A stretch of 64,000 nucleotides of DNA from Rhexocercosporidium sp. MPI-PUGE-AT-0058 (taxonomy: Eukaryota; Ascomycota; Leotiomycetes; Helotiales): positions 1,736,001 through 1,800,000 of the forward strand of contig JAGTJL010000002.1 of the NCBI GenBank assembly GCA_020746875.1. Direction: 5' to 3'. Made by a program: the position numbers and the translations under genes. Below the pieces are notes generated by a model. It was not told where the DNA came from. It did not search any database and worked only from the letters and a program-made list of their open reading frames with translations. Shown piece by piece: positions 13,808 through 25,751 of the stretch. How positions within the stretch are numbered: position 1 is the first letter of the stretch; every line of letters starts with the position of its first letter.

Positions 13808-15041
13808 CTAGAGCTTTCGACGCTTATCCTTTGCAGCTTCCTCACATACTTCCGCCAAAGATCCTTTTTTCACCAGAGATTCGTCGACAATCTCACTGTT
13901 GAGATGGGTCAGAGTCTTGATCTCAAAGTCTAGGAAGGACTTGATGGACTGGACATCTGTCGCTCCAGCTTTCATGCAATCGCGGACGTTCTTAAGCATG
14001 TGACGGATGCGTGACTCGGCGTTCTCGAGGTTGTACTCAACGGTCTGGCCATAGAGGTCTGAAAGGTTGGAGATAGGTCGGACTGTGTTCAAGACTGTAT
14101 CGTCGCGGATCCTAGGCGAGCGAGGTCGGAAGGATGTCACCATAGTTATGCGCTCCTGCCCACCGAAGGCTGCTAGTGCCTGGTGATCGATGTATCGACC
14201 TTGGAGAACAACTGCACATCCCTTCAAGGATATGTTAGAGACACAGATCAGTGTGTGAGAGACTTGACATACCTTCGATGGACCCCGAACCTTCTTGATA
14301 TCTCCGAAGCCTGTCCTCAAGGCCGTCTCGCCACCGACCATTCCAGTTGTATCACTCATCATCAACACGCAGACAAATGGGTAGCTGTCTCTGTGCCAGC
14401 CAACGATAGCCCCTCCGTCTTCATCATCGCCTGCATTCTTGTGATCCTTTTCATCTCCTGGGATTGACAAGTTGACATGGCCGATCTCATAATCCATTAC
14501 AGGAACGAGGTCAACGCCTGCGATCTTTGAGATGATGGCGAGAGTCTCTGGGTGCTTCCATGCCTCGAAGACGAACTTGCCGTGTCTTGATGTGTCAGTG
14601 GCTAAGACAGACATCGGTAGAAGGGTGGACTTACTTGGGAGCATAGCCGCGAATCTGCCTGGGTGCGATGTCGGATGTGTAACTGTATTTCTCAAGGACT
14701 TCAGGGTCGAGTACTTCTTTTCTCATGATGTTGATGGCTTCTTCGCTGAACAAGGGAAATGGATCTGAAACGGCAACTGGTGACACGCCACTGCTTGCAG
14801 AGTAACCTATTTCTTCCATAGTGTGGATGTGTTTTGGTTCCTCGAATGCCAAGTGAGCGATAGGTTGGAACAGCTTGCCGACAGCTGGAGAGCCATTGTC
14901 TGCTGCAAGATACTTTTCAAATGAGCGTTTAAGAGAAGCCTGTGTCTCCCTTGGGGATGGGAGCACTCTCGGTGGGCTGGCGATCTTTGAGTATGGAACA
15001 TCTGGAGTGCCAGGTTGCACGTAGATGTCTGGAGTAGCCAT
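13808..15041 (-). CDS. Fe(II)/2-oxoglutarate-dependent oxygenase-like protein
   Basis: Three exons: 15041-14635, 14585-14273 and 14221-13808 (introns 49 and 51 nt), giving 377 residues. The middle exon carries WHRDSYPFVCVLMMSD, which fits the HxD iron-binding element of the cupin-fold dioxygenases, then GGETAL. The third exon has GRYIDHQAL and RITMVTSFRPR, which fit the distal iron-binding His and the 2-oxoglutarate-binding Arg. Such enzymes hydroxylate proteins or small molecules; the substrate cannot be told from sequence. The start at 15041 is chosen for its context (ACAACATGGC). An upstream in-frame ATG at 15110 would add 23 residues. The C-terminus is Lys/Arg-rich (DKRRKL). It is not part of a metabolite cluster. 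Confidence 0.7.
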
Positions 15042-16434
15042 GTTGTCTGATTTGCGATCCAACTTGATTTCTCTATCGGGCTTTGTCAGAAATCTTTCAA
15101 TGACTACCATCCCATGTCATAGCTCGACATGAAGAGAAGAGACGGCAATAACGAATGATAGTCTTGAAACAATTTGAACAACAACTCTGATAGAGGCAAG
15201 ATAAGAAAGAGACCAGGTGGTGGGCGCGTTGAGCACAGAAACTTGCCGAGGCGCGTTGTAGATGAACTTGAGAGCTACTTACTGTGAAAGTTGAGGAGAC
15301 TCTGAAACGATAAATGCGATATTGAAAATCGACAGTGATGTGTATGATAGAATGTACTCTCAAATCTGTGTGCGTTGACCTGGTTTCTGTCTGTGATGTA
15401 TGGTGAGGGTGGCGTCCCAACTCTCTTATAATTAAGGGGTTCCTTGAACGGTGGTGGCTATCTTACTCCCCCCGCCTGTTTCAGTGCTTGGTTCGTCGAC
15501 GTAAACAAACCAATATGGCAATGCGCTACCGATCGACCAACCGTGATTCTTGCACTCCCTTGATGCTTCGATCCTGTCTCCCCCGGTTCAGTTCCTCCAC
15601 ACCTTTCCCGCAGCAATATCCCAACGTCAAGAGGGATAATCAATGAATCTGTGGAGAGCGACTCACGATGCCTCGCGCGCAGCTGCCCTTCGAGAAGCCG
15701 CCTTATCGTTGTCAAGTTGATCAAGGCTTCTGGCCGTCAGACTGGATGACTTGGCTAGTATTACGAAGACGTGGTCTACAGCACTAGCTGAACACGAGCA
15801 CAGGGGTCGCAAGCAATGATAGGATAATTGTATGGAAAGGGTTTCTCTAAATGGATAAGGATCAGAACGAGATGCCTAGTCTTGGCCAGGCAAATGTTCA
15901 GTGCCTGCGCACATTCCATACCAATCGGGGCAGCCGGCAGAGACCAATGTAAGCCAAGGAGACATAGGTAGTCCTGACGTGACCGGAAGAACCGTGGATG
16001 GCACTTTCCCACATGTCATTCAGTCAACGACTCCAGAACTTTGAGTTCATATTACCAACTTGATCAGTTGGGCGCTGACGGCGGAGCCAAGCCAGAGCAA
16101 AAGTGGAGGGAAATCGAGATAGGTGTGGAGGGCTAATAGCCATCACACGTTGGCCAGAGCGGGGAGATATCGTAGACTGGATCGTTTGACCCGATTTGGA
16201 AGACGAAACGAGATGCACCGCTCTTTCGAACACCCACGATCCGTCACAAGTCTCGCTTCGTTTTTGCATTGGTCGCCGTTAACGGACGCATGTGGAAGCT
16301 CAATCAGAAGCAAATGGTCGTCTAATATGAAAGAGACCATTCATAAGAGCATGACGAATCTATCAGACCACATATTTCACAGCAGCAGCAACGCCAGCTT
16401 TGGGTCAACTTGTCCAGTGAGGTAGGCCTGCTCT
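15042..16434. other. intergenic region
   Basis: Promoter of the oxygenase gene at the left. Frames of up to 107 codons are open on the minus strand (for example 15458-15724) but lack protein-like composition. Confidence 0.4.
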
Positions 16435-16902
16435 TCAGGAAGCACAAGCCGCTGCTCTCTCTGCATGTCGACTAACAATGCCAGGGCGGAGAATATATTT
16501 CATACACTCAACCGCTAGCTGGTAGTCCAGCGAGTCATCCAGATAAGGAGTGAAGACCTCCAGCAGCCATGTTCCAAAAATGCTGAATACTGAATTTGCC
16601 ACTGGGCAAGGGCCCTTGTATTTCGACCCTCGTAAACTGGATGACCTCAGACTCTGACCGGCCGGCGACATTGTGGTAAGCTATGGACAGTCAGGCGGGC
16701 TCTTACTCACGATCGAGTCCTGGGGGCCGCTCATGAGGCGGGCTTCGAGATGAGAGTTGGTGAGCTGACGTTCGAGAATGGTGGGGGAAAGCGGAGAGAT
16801 AGATGACAAGGATTCTGCGACGAAGTAGCCGATGCCGATTGCCCTTCTACTAGTGCTGGCATCCCTGTCATGATATTTCTTGATAAGTTCCCGAAGCGCC
16901 AA
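16435..16902 (-). CDS. small hypothetical protein divergent from COX23
   Basis: Not recognised. Exons are 16902-16711 and 16653-16435. The donor is GTGAGT after the codon ATC, and a 57-nt intron ends GGTCAG, keeping the frame for a 136-residue product. A nearer acceptor (at 16681) would make a 30-nt intron, which is shorter than fungal introns normally are. The N-terminus is Arg/Ser-rich, and the second exon holds a hydrophobic-aromatic helix-like segment (SVFSIFGTWLLEVF) and a further helix (LDYQLAVECMKYIL). It lies head to head with COX23, with 113 bp between the start codons, so the two may share a promoter. Function unknown. Confidence 0.4.
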
Positions 16903-17015
16903 GCTCGGCTAGGGCAAACCATCCATCCGCGCTCGTCTTCCAGAAGAACTATTATTATATTTCGCCGCATTGCACCAAAGCCGGAGGAGCCTCTTCCCAA
17001 TTTGAAGCACCAATC

Positions 17016-17695
17016 ATGTCGTCCAAAGACCCGAAAGACAATGCGGGCGAACCGTGGAACTCCAAGACAAGCGAGAAGTTCAACAGGTACTTGGCATCTC
17101 CTCAATCCTTCCAACGACAGTCCCCCTTAAAGCTTGTCCAGCGAATTAGCGTAGATTCATCATATGAAAGCGAGCTCAACTGATAGTATTGACTAGCAAA
17201 CTACCTGGAGAGTATCTGGATCCATGCCAGGAGGCGGCATCGAGAAGTCTGAAGTGTTTGCACCGGAATGGCGGGGATAGGGAGATGTGTACAGATTATT
17301 TTCAGTGAGCACTCCCTTACCGCTGCATTGTCCTCCCCAACCCCTGTAGAAAGTTAGATCAATAGCCAATGTTATCTCCAGCCTACCATACATACTGTAC
17401 GATCTGTTCGCTAATGATGTTTTAGAGCATACCGAGATTGCAAGCAGCAATGGGTAAGTTCGTCCCTAACATACCCCAGGTCTATTCCCACCCTTTCATG
17501 ATTTGATTTCTTCCATTGCGACTTTCTTGAACGCATGTGATTTAAATACAGTCTTCTCGAATAGTGAGACAAAGATATATGGGGTCTTATGGACAGACTT
17601 TTACTGGATTTCAACTGACAGGTTTCCAGCTCTCTGCGAGGAAAGAGGCAAAACTTGCTGCGAAACAGAAGGAAGGGAAGTCTTGGTTCTCATGA
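17016..17695 (+). CDS. cox23: cytochrome c oxidase assembly factor Cox23 (twin CX9C)
   Basis: Cox23 is a small intermembrane-space protein of mitochondria, imported by the Mia40 relay and needed for cytochrome oxidase assembly and copper handling. Exons are 17016-17086, 17197-17304, 17426-17453 and 17630-17695, all in phase, giving 90 residues. The twin CX9C signature is complete: [11 protein letters not shown] and CTDYFQAYRDC, forming a disulfide-linked helical hairpin, with the LDPC lead-in and the KQQW...ARKEAK tail typical of the family. The third exon is only 28 nt. The splicing and short exons hide the gene from simple frame searches. Cox17 and Cmc1 relatives have different spacing and flanks. 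Confidence 0.9.
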
Positions 17696-18371
17696 GCATG
17701 GCGGGGTGTGTAAAGCATTATATTCGGGCTGTAAAATGAAAGACGGACACTGTATGACACGGGGATAAAAATGCCCAAATTCTCCTTTTCTGAAATGCCA
17801 GCTTCTTCGCTGTTGGAAGCCTAGGGGAATGTGTTCTTCTATGACTCATTATGCAATGTCAGGGTTTAGTATTCGGACTGTTACTGTGATGTGGGGTATG
17901 ACTATAAATTGTATCTTTTGAAAATACCCCTTTATCCTCTGGAGAAAATAGCTTAGGATTATCTAAATTCACATCACGCCAAACCGAGAGACGAAGCGGG
18001 AAGACATCGAGAGTGCACATTGCAATATAGTGGAAGTGCCTTCCTGTTAGTAGTTAAAAATACTACTCAGGATTTCCACTACGGTCAATTCGAGCTCCAT
18101 TCATTCGGTGTCATTGTATACAATTTCTCTTGGCGGATCATGTCATGAACCACGGGCATTCTTGTTGTTCGAGTTCGCTCGCTTGGGCTACGGGGCTATT
18201 TCATGCACCCCAAAAATTTGGCTGCATACTACCACATCACCTTTCTGGCACAACCGCAAACACTCCCACTTACCACTTACTATCCTGGACCACCAGCGGC
18301 CGGATCGACATAATAGCAAACAGCGGCATGAGCTACGGTCCTAGGTGATAACCCGGTTTGACGTGTGCAAG
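17696..18371. other. intergenic region, NAA25 promoter
   Basis: No gene recognised. Frames at 18108-18348 are short and unconvincing. Confidence 0.5.
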
Positions 18372-21300
18372 ATGGACCAATTTCAAGACCGAGCAGATGC
18401 CCAAATATGGAATGCAATCGAGACGAAGAATCTCAAGCAGGCCTTGAAGCTTGTCGACAAACGGCTAGCAAAGAAACATACACCCTACCATGAGGTAAGT
18501 AGAACATGTCACTGAGAGACTGCTGCCTTCGTCCTCTTCACTCCTCCAATTTCCTCCATACTGTACACGTGACCTACAAGAAACTTCATCTTGCTAAGTC
18601 CATAACTAGGCACTCAAAATCTATATTCGAGCTCTCTCACCTCAAGCTACTGAGAAGTCTGCTGTTCTTATGCACCTAGAAGAGCTGGCAGAAAAGAAGA
18701 TGGTACCTTCAGAGCTGGTAGTGACTGAGCTGTATGACGACGCACTGAGCGAGGTTCTTCCCGATCCACAAGAACAATGGGCCAGGATCGTTGGTGAACT
18801 GCGATGGCAGTGCGTCAAAGCATTGCCAAAGAATGAAGACTCGAGCTTAAAGTGCTTCCAAGCATGTCTTGCAAGAAACGATTTGGATCATGCACGGCAG
18901 GGACGTCAATTCAATATGACATGACTCCAGTTTTGGCTTTGGTTTCATTGCTAGGTCAGAAATACCGTGGGCTCAAACTGACTTCATCCTAGATTGCCAA
19001 TAGTCTCGAGAAGACATTCCCCAGAAACCATGCCTACATATTCTGGAACATATCCACTATGTTTCTATTTTCGGTAGTCCCAAACTTGTCAAATATTTTC
19101 CGACCTGCTAACAAATCCAGATGTCTCCGAATTGTCCTGAGATACAGAAGAAGATCTGGGGAGGCTTAGCGCTGGGTCAAATTGGCAAGCTCGCAACAGC
19201 CACGAAACAAGCTGCTGTGAGTTGACCTTACGAAAGGATTCAAGCAGTGGCAATTGATTGACCTCCTCTCAGGACCAAAAGCAACTTCCGATCAGGTCAA
19301 TACAATTCCCTCAAGAGTTGCTTCTACTGCACAGGATTACAAAAGCCTATGGCAAGGCAGAGCAAACTTTGGATTACATCCAAGATCCTCTTCTTGGGCC
19401 CGAGTCAGCTGTTGCAAAAGGGGAATGGGAACTGTGGCGCATGAAGCTTGATTTATTGCAAAAGTCGCAAAATTGGAAAGTCATACTTGAAACTACTGCA
19501 TCGCTTCTCAAAAGAGCTCGCACGAAAGACGGATCTTCCCAATATGCTGAAGCTCGGCTGAGTGATTGGATTGTATGGGATGCCTACATTCGTTCAGCAA
19601 GCGAATTGAAGAATCCCGAGTAAGTCCAAAAGCATGAGTTCTGATCCTAGAATCTGACAACCATCACAGGCTCAAAAGTCGAGTACGGGCGGAAATTGAA
19701 GCCTATCTGGATCCTGCTTGCAAGATCGACAAGAGTTGGAAAAGGAATGCCTCCTTGGCCTTGGTGAAATTGGCCTTCGAAAGCTCCGGCACCTCTTCGA
19801 TATCTCCAAACGACGACATCAATTCCTACCGAGTTATCGTCGTTACTAAGTATTTGGAGGAGTATGCCAATGCAAGCACTGCATACAATGATCTCAGACC
19901 CTTTGTTAGTAAGCTGAGCCGTGACGAGCGGAAACAACTACTAGATGTGCTGGACAAGAAAATTGTGTCTCAAAGTGTGAGTAATCTATCTGTTCATTGG
20001 CAACCACCATTGTTGCTTACATTCCTTGTAGCTCTCAACCATCCGCCAAATCACTGAAGCAATAAACACATCTAAGTTGAGGTATCTACTCAGATGCTGT
20101 CTACCGGAATATGAGCGCAGCCAGAGTCCAGGAAAGAAAATAGGCCAAGATGCGTTCACGTGCATTTCATGCTCTAAGCCATGTGGAATTAGTTGCAAGC
20201 ATTGCCTGACACTGATGGCGGAGGAGACTATCAAGTCCTATCGAGCTGCGGCGAGTGACGATGAACTCGTGTCGGATCTTCCATCAACTGATCGACACCC
20301 AGCAGATGACTTCTCTGTCTTAGCAGCAATGTGCTTGGTCAAACTCGCGCTGGTAGAGTCTGTTCATAGCTCCGAGCCCCTCAATAGCTGCAGGGTCAGC
20401 TATCTCTTGCAAGCTGCTGTTTTGCTCGAAGTCGCTTCCGTACCCTCGCGTTCCAATTTCCAGATATCGTTGATGTTGATCCGTGTGTACCGCTATATTG
20501 GGTGTGGATCATTGGCTATGAGGGCTTTTGAACGATTGGCCCTCAAGCAAGTCCAACTCGACACACTGTCATATGTCATACTCGACAGAATATCTACATT
20601 CCATCCTCACCCCTTTGAACAGTTGCCAAATGGCTCAGACAAGACCCGAACTCCAATCGAGCAACTACAGAAGCAACGAAAGCTTTACAAGAGTGCCCAA
20701 GAACACTCTATCAAGAATGTCTGGCTCTCGTTCAAGCATAGTAGCTACAACTCAGTCTTCGAGATTAGAGAAGTTCAGGATACCCTGTCTCGTAGCTTGG
20801 CGAGAGTTATGTCTGTTGTTGAAAGTACCAAGATTGCCCGACTGTTAGAGCCCAAGAGACCACTGGCTGAGATCTCGCAAGAGTATGATATTCTCGGTAA
20901 GTTCCATTGCCGACATGGAAACAGCCCGGCTAACGTCAAATAGCACCGAACACAGAGCTCTCTGAAGTTCCATTCTCCGATACTAACGACTATGAAACAT
21001 TCCCCAACTACGAAAGCTCCACGGGTCCTCGGTTCGAAGAGATTAGTAGATTTGTACCCCGTCCAGCTGTGAGTGAAACCCTCATCCACTACCTATTAAA
21101 AACTAACACGACTCAGGACTCCCGATACCGGCAAAGCCTCATCACGCAGAAGATCCTCCTTGTCATTGACCCCTCAACTCCCACGAGCGGTGAAGGTCTT
21201 ATCCTCCGGCAATGGTTGAAGCAGTATCTTAACAGCCAAAAGCAACAACAGCATTCCTCAACAGCGGGATCCGAGGACCTGACTCAGCCAGAGGCACTCG

Positions 21301-21872
21301 CAAAATCAACCTATGATGCAATGGCGCTTATCATCCACCATGCCAGTGATCGGTCGCTGTGGACCGAGCCAGATATCAAGGATAAGCTCGATGGCTACAA
21401 CAAGGATCTAGCAGAGAGTCTTGAGAAACACTTAGCGCTCATAGATAAGATGGAGGGTCTAGTACCGGCTTTTGAGAGTACGCTTCATGCTTTGTATACT
21501 GCACATGAGGTTGGGACCGCTGCTGCCAACTTCTGTGACTGGTTCTCGAAAAAGGGCAAGGATGTTTATGATAAGCAAGCGGAAGCCAATAAGTCGGTCT
21601 CGGATCTGGGACAGCGTCTTTTGCAGGCTACGATCGGCAAGTGTGCGGCTGTTAAGAAAGGGCTTGATGAAGGGGGATGGATCGATAAGGTCCTTGAATG
21701 TGTGTTGCCGGAGGAGATAGATGGGCAGCAAGGGGCATCGCCATTGATTGTGGAGGCGTTGAGAGACCATCTAGACGAGGGCTTTATGGAGCAATGGGCT
21801 GGTGAGGTTGCTGAGAGTTGGAGGGACTCGATTACGGGTTTGTCTTTACTGAAAGCAGCTGCTAAAGCATAG
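18372..21872 (+). CDS. mdm20: NatB N-terminal acetyltransferase auxiliary subunit (Naa25/Mdm20)
   Basis: Mdm20 anchors the catalytic Nat3/Naa20 subunit to ribosomes. NatB acetylates nascent chains starting Met-Asp/Glu/Asn/Gln, including actin and tropomyosin. Nine exons: 18372-18494, 18610-18900, 18993-19073, 19121-19216, 19273-19619, 19670-19976, 20032-20896, 20944-21068 and 21117-21872, giving about 996 residues. The N-terminus is helical and TPR-like (DAQIWNAIETKNLKQALKLVDKRL, ALKIYIRALSP, IANSLEKTFPRNHAYIFWN), matching the family start. The middle (about 260-600) has the NatB_MDM20 repeats. One oddity: the second intron must begin at 18901 to keep the frame, but the sequence there is GGACGT instead of GTACGT, a broken donor. 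All other introns are canonical. The last exon is a 251-residue helical tail. Confidence 0.9.
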
Positions 21873-22433
21873 CTGATGACCTATACACTATATACTGGAA
21901 ACCTAGATAGGATTTTATTACCGCAACATGAAACTAGATTTCCCGTTCACGGGGTTTCAACGCTCACCTTACTTGTCACGTTGGGGAAAGAGATAGCAAA
22001 ACACAACGGCTTGTACGTACTGAAGCTCTTTCAAAATCCTTGCAATACCCTCCCTCAAGAAAGATATCTATGAGAATAACGTAGAGTATTTCAATCGCAA
22101 TTGCTCAAGTAGTAATATGAAAGTCCAAGTACTGAAAGAGGTGCCTAGATATACATTCGTAGAAGCAAGGGTTAACTTTTATAAAAGATTAAAAGCCATG
22201 CACTTTCTAGAAGAACATAATTGAGACCCTATGATGCAGTCTCCTAAAGGCGCCCTTGACGGTTGTTTCGTACTGCTTCTGTCTGCAGCGAGATATTTAT
22301 CAAGTGAACATCAGTTGTTACTGTTCTATCCGGTAGCAGCGTACCTCAACAAGGAGGTAACTCCAAGCATTACGACCCATTCCGTTCAAGGACCTTAAAG
22401 TGTGCAAAAAGCCATTGATTGTATTATTATCAA
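21873..22433. other. convergent 3' region of NAA25 and ILM1
   Basis: About 560 bases, AT-rich, with no gene seen. Confidence 0.5.
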
Positions 22434-23072
22434 TCACATCATGTCTTCCTCCGCCGCTCTCCTCTGCTGAATCCTCAAAGCCATCTCCCTCCGCTCCTCC
22501 CTCAATGTAACAAACACCCAAAACCACGTAATCATCTCGACAAACGCCCACGTAAATAGCACTCTGTTCTTCAATCCCTCTCCCCATGAGCTCGGCCGGT
22601 AGGTGCTTGTTGCGTAGATAGGAGATTTATCGGAGAAGACGTAGGAGTAGAGGGTGATGCAGAAGAAGAGCACAAGCCGAACCGGAGCTGTGTTGGTGGT
22701 TAGTTCTTACCTTTTCGTCGATAATGAAAGGGGAGACTGACCTTGCGATCCCCAGTGGTATTGTGAGATCTCTTCTGGGAGAGAAATGGAGACTAAGTCG
22801 CTGATTCCGACGACGAGAAGGACAGCTGCGAGGAAGGCTAAAGGTGCAGATTGTGTCTCGAAAGAGCGTACATGTGGCTGTTGTATTTGTTAACTTTGTG
22901 CACTTGGTTATGTATGCGATTCGGGTTTGTGTACCAGTCCCATAGCCTCTCCGATTATAAATACTAGTGTCTGATCTGCTACGGCGATGGGATTTGTAAG
23001 AAAGAAGAAGGCGAGTGTGATGTGGAATAGGGAAAGAGATGTTATTATCGTTGCGCCTGAAATGATGCCCAT
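22434..23072 (-). CDS. ilm1: Ilm1 family membrane protein (increased loss of mitochondrial DNA 1)
   Basis: A small endoplasmic-reticulum membrane protein whose loss in yeast raises loss of mitochondrial DNA; its biochemical role is not known. Exons are 23072-22935, 22877-22742 and 22687-22434, in phase, giving 175 residues, close to family length. Four hydrophobic stretches are visible: SLSLFHITLAFFFLTNP (about 13-29), the LAFLAAVLLVVGISDLV region (about 58-72), VRLVLFFCITLYSYVFS, and VLFTWAFVEMITWFWVFVTL, followed by a basic tail rich in Arg/Glu. The FHIT..FFLTNP..IADQ element and the WG.QAPVR segment are the family hallmarks I rely on. It is head to head with CDC43; the start codons are 376 bp apart. 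Confidence 0.8.
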
Positions 23073-23448
23073 CTTGAAGGTTGTTGATGAGACGAAGGAG
23101 GAAGAAAAGTCCAGACGAAAGCCTTTAGTGTCTAGAAGAGTCGGGTCCGTACGTGTGAGGTGAAGTAAGTAAACGTTCAAGTGAGGCCTCACGACATGGT
23201 CATGCAGCCGCGTCTTGTGTACAAATGTTGAGGCAAGCCTGGTCAAAAGATCGCATACAGGGGTGGATAAGGTTTGAATGTTTCTCCGAGCCGAGACATC
23301 AGGGGTCCATGTCCATGCCAAGACCAAACATCGCAGCTGCCGCTGAGAGCTTTCGAGGTCAAGCTAAAGTACCCCTCCACAACAAAGCTTTGCGCCTCGA
23401 ACAGCTGAGACCTTAGTACTTGGACATCAACTACACAACCCAGGCGCA
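23073..23448. promoter_or_regulatory. bidirectional promoter region between ILM1 and CDC43
   Basis: The two genes start 376 bp apart on opposite strands, so this stretch must hold both promoters and both leaders. No specific site is recognised. Confidence 0.4.
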
Positions 23449-24999
23449 ATGACAGAGCGGACGCTGGAGAAAGAGAAACACATCAAGTATTGGCAGCGAT
23501 GTCTCAAGTCACTCCTACCAACCGCCTACACAAGCACAGACTCCTCGCGGATGACATTGGCTTTCTTCATCCTGTCTGCATTGGACCTCCTAGGCGTCGG
23601 CTCCTCTACCTTCCCTGAGCAGGACCGCACCGGAATACGGGAATGGATTCTGAAAAGCCAGCATCCGAACGGTGGGTTCTGCGGGTCTCCCAATCATCGC
23701 TTTCCTGACCAGTATTATGTTGATGTTGGTAGCGGGGTGCAGCAGATGGATCCTGCGAATCTGCCGGCGACTTTCTTTGCGTTGTTGAGCTTGACTTTTG
23801 TTGGTGGGTTGGATAAGGTGAACAGAATTGGGTGTCTGAGGTGGCTGAAGACTCTACAGAGGAAAGATGGTAGTCTTGGAGAGCTGGTCACACAAGATGG
23901 TATTATTGAGGGCGGGAGAGATATGCGGTATTGCCAGACTGCTATGGCTGTTAGATGGATCTTGGGGGGTGATGAACAGGAGAAAGAGGACGATATCGAT
24001 ATCGAAGGGTTGGTGGACCATATTCGGGCTGGACAGGTACATAACAAAAGCATGGTTGTAAGACGTTGAAATCTGATCTTTGTTAGACTTATGATGGTGG
24101 GTTTTCAGAATCTTCTGAGCATGAAGCACATGGTATGGAGCGCAGTCCATCGATGATAAGTTCTTGGCTGACGTGCTTGCAGCTGGGTATACATATTGTG
24201 CTATAGCAGCTCTATCGCTCCTCGATCGCCTTCCAAATCCATCTTCTCGGAATTCGGCTGATCAGTCTGCGAACTCCCAACCTGGCCTCACAGACCGAAC
24301 CGCGACCATTGGGTGGCTTGTATCGAGACAGGCGGGTTACATGGAAGAGGATGAAGAGGATGAAGAAGACGAAGAAGACAAAAAGGCACCGCCAGAACCT
24401 ATCATAAAATTGGCTGGTGTATACGAAGACGATCATCCAGTCACAGCTCCCGAAGAGCATGAATTCGTCGGATTGAACGGTCGCTGTAACAAACCCGTCG
24501 ACACCTGTTACTCATTCTGGGTTTCTGCGTCACTCAGTGTAAGACATGCGACCCGAGGAAGTCGAAATTCTTACTAAATGTGTTCCTTTCGTAGCTGCTT
24601 GGTAAAGATGAAACTCGTCTTTTAAACATTGAGGCCATTCGTCGATTTTTGTTTGAACAGACTCAACACGTCATCGGAGGATTTGGAAAAGTGCCTGGCA
24701 ATCCACCAGGTGAAACCCCCCTTATTCCACATCATGGTGCTATCTAACAATCTCAAGACATTTACCATTCGTATTTGGGTCTTGCAGCCCTGGCAATCAT
24801 GAAAGAGCCAGGCATCAAATCGCTCGATCCGGGCCTCTGCATCAGTATGCAGCAGAAGGAAATTATTGAGCAGTTCCGGAGATATGTGGCAGTTCCGACC
24901 AGGACCTACTGGAAGCATGGATATTGTTTCTCGATTCGGGAGGACGACCCCGATTTTGAGAACATCATGGCTTCTAGCGGAGAGCCCCAACATGTATGA
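23449..24999 (+). CDS. cdc43: geranylgeranyltransferase type I beta subunit
   Basis: Cdc43 with the alpha subunit Ram2 attaches geranylgeranyl to CaaX proteins such as Rho1 and Cdc42. Exons are 23449-24036, 24087-24132, 24183-24538, 24595-24709 and 24758-24999, giving 448 residues. Prenyltransferase repeats are seen as GGFCGSPNHRFPDQYYVD, DGSLGEL, TYDGGFSESSEHEAHAGYTYCAIAAL and IGGFGKVPGNPPDIYHSYLGLAAL. The catalytic zinc ligands fit Asp and Cys in KPVDTCYSFW and His in DIYHSYLG, as in the GGTase/FTase family. The 46-nt second exon is confirmed because it restores the conserved DGGFSE...HAGYTYC motif. A pure acidic run (EEDEEDEEDEEDKK, near 24350) interrupts the middle and is probably a surface loop. 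RabGGTase and FTase beta subunits differ in the substrate-pocket residues, so type I is the best but not the only reading. Confidence 0.92.
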
Positions 25000-25751
25000 A
25001 CGAGATAGCGGGTGTACCACCCGAAAACAGACCTGTCCTCCAAAGACCTTACGTTGCTATTACTGAGTAATAATCTATAGATAGCGGAGGTTTTGACGAA
25101 TGAGGCAGAGCCGAGCAGAACGTTCCTGTGGACCTGTTACCGCCGGTGCCTGCTCATCTAGTTTAGTAGATACCGGTCAAGGTCAAGGAGATGGCGATAT
25201 TACTGGCTTAGAGAAGAGCTTATTGGGCCATGATGAACGACTTCAACGCGTCCATGGGGTGTGCTTTACGTGTGGAGCGAAGTAAGGAGAATGATGCATC
25301 ATCAAAAGTCTCCCACCCGTATATACTTCAACTCGTAGACGAGATGTTGATCAAGCACTGCCATTTCTCGCTTCTAATTCCTGACCATGCCTCACTCTGT
25401 TGTCTTTGTTGACATAAGACTGGTAAGAAGCAGGTTCGCGTGAAAATATTAATTTTGTGCGGTATGGAGGCACTTCACTCGAGAACTAAATACCGAGGTA
25501 TTACTTGTAAAATATTGAAATCAATTACTCTTGAAAGTTTTCAAACTCATTGCTACACGGTATTCCGCAATAATCAAGGCATGTTGACATCCCAACGTGA
25601 AGGCGCAATTTGACGACGATCTTCGCCAGCCTCGGAAGAGCCGAGCTTCGATAGCTTGCATGTACTGTAGGACAACTCCACAGCTTCCTATTCTACCAGG
25701 AGTTTACTTTGTCCTTTCTAATTGTGTATATATTAGATTGAGATAACTACA
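25000..25751. other. intergenic region, peptidase promoter
   Basis: About 750 bases with no gene recognised. Short frames only. Confidence 0.5.

Noticed and set aside
16681..16710. 30-nt intron in the small gene beside COX23
   Set aside because: It is in phase and GT..AG, but shorter than fungal introns normally are; the 57-nt choice keeps the frame and has a branch-like site.
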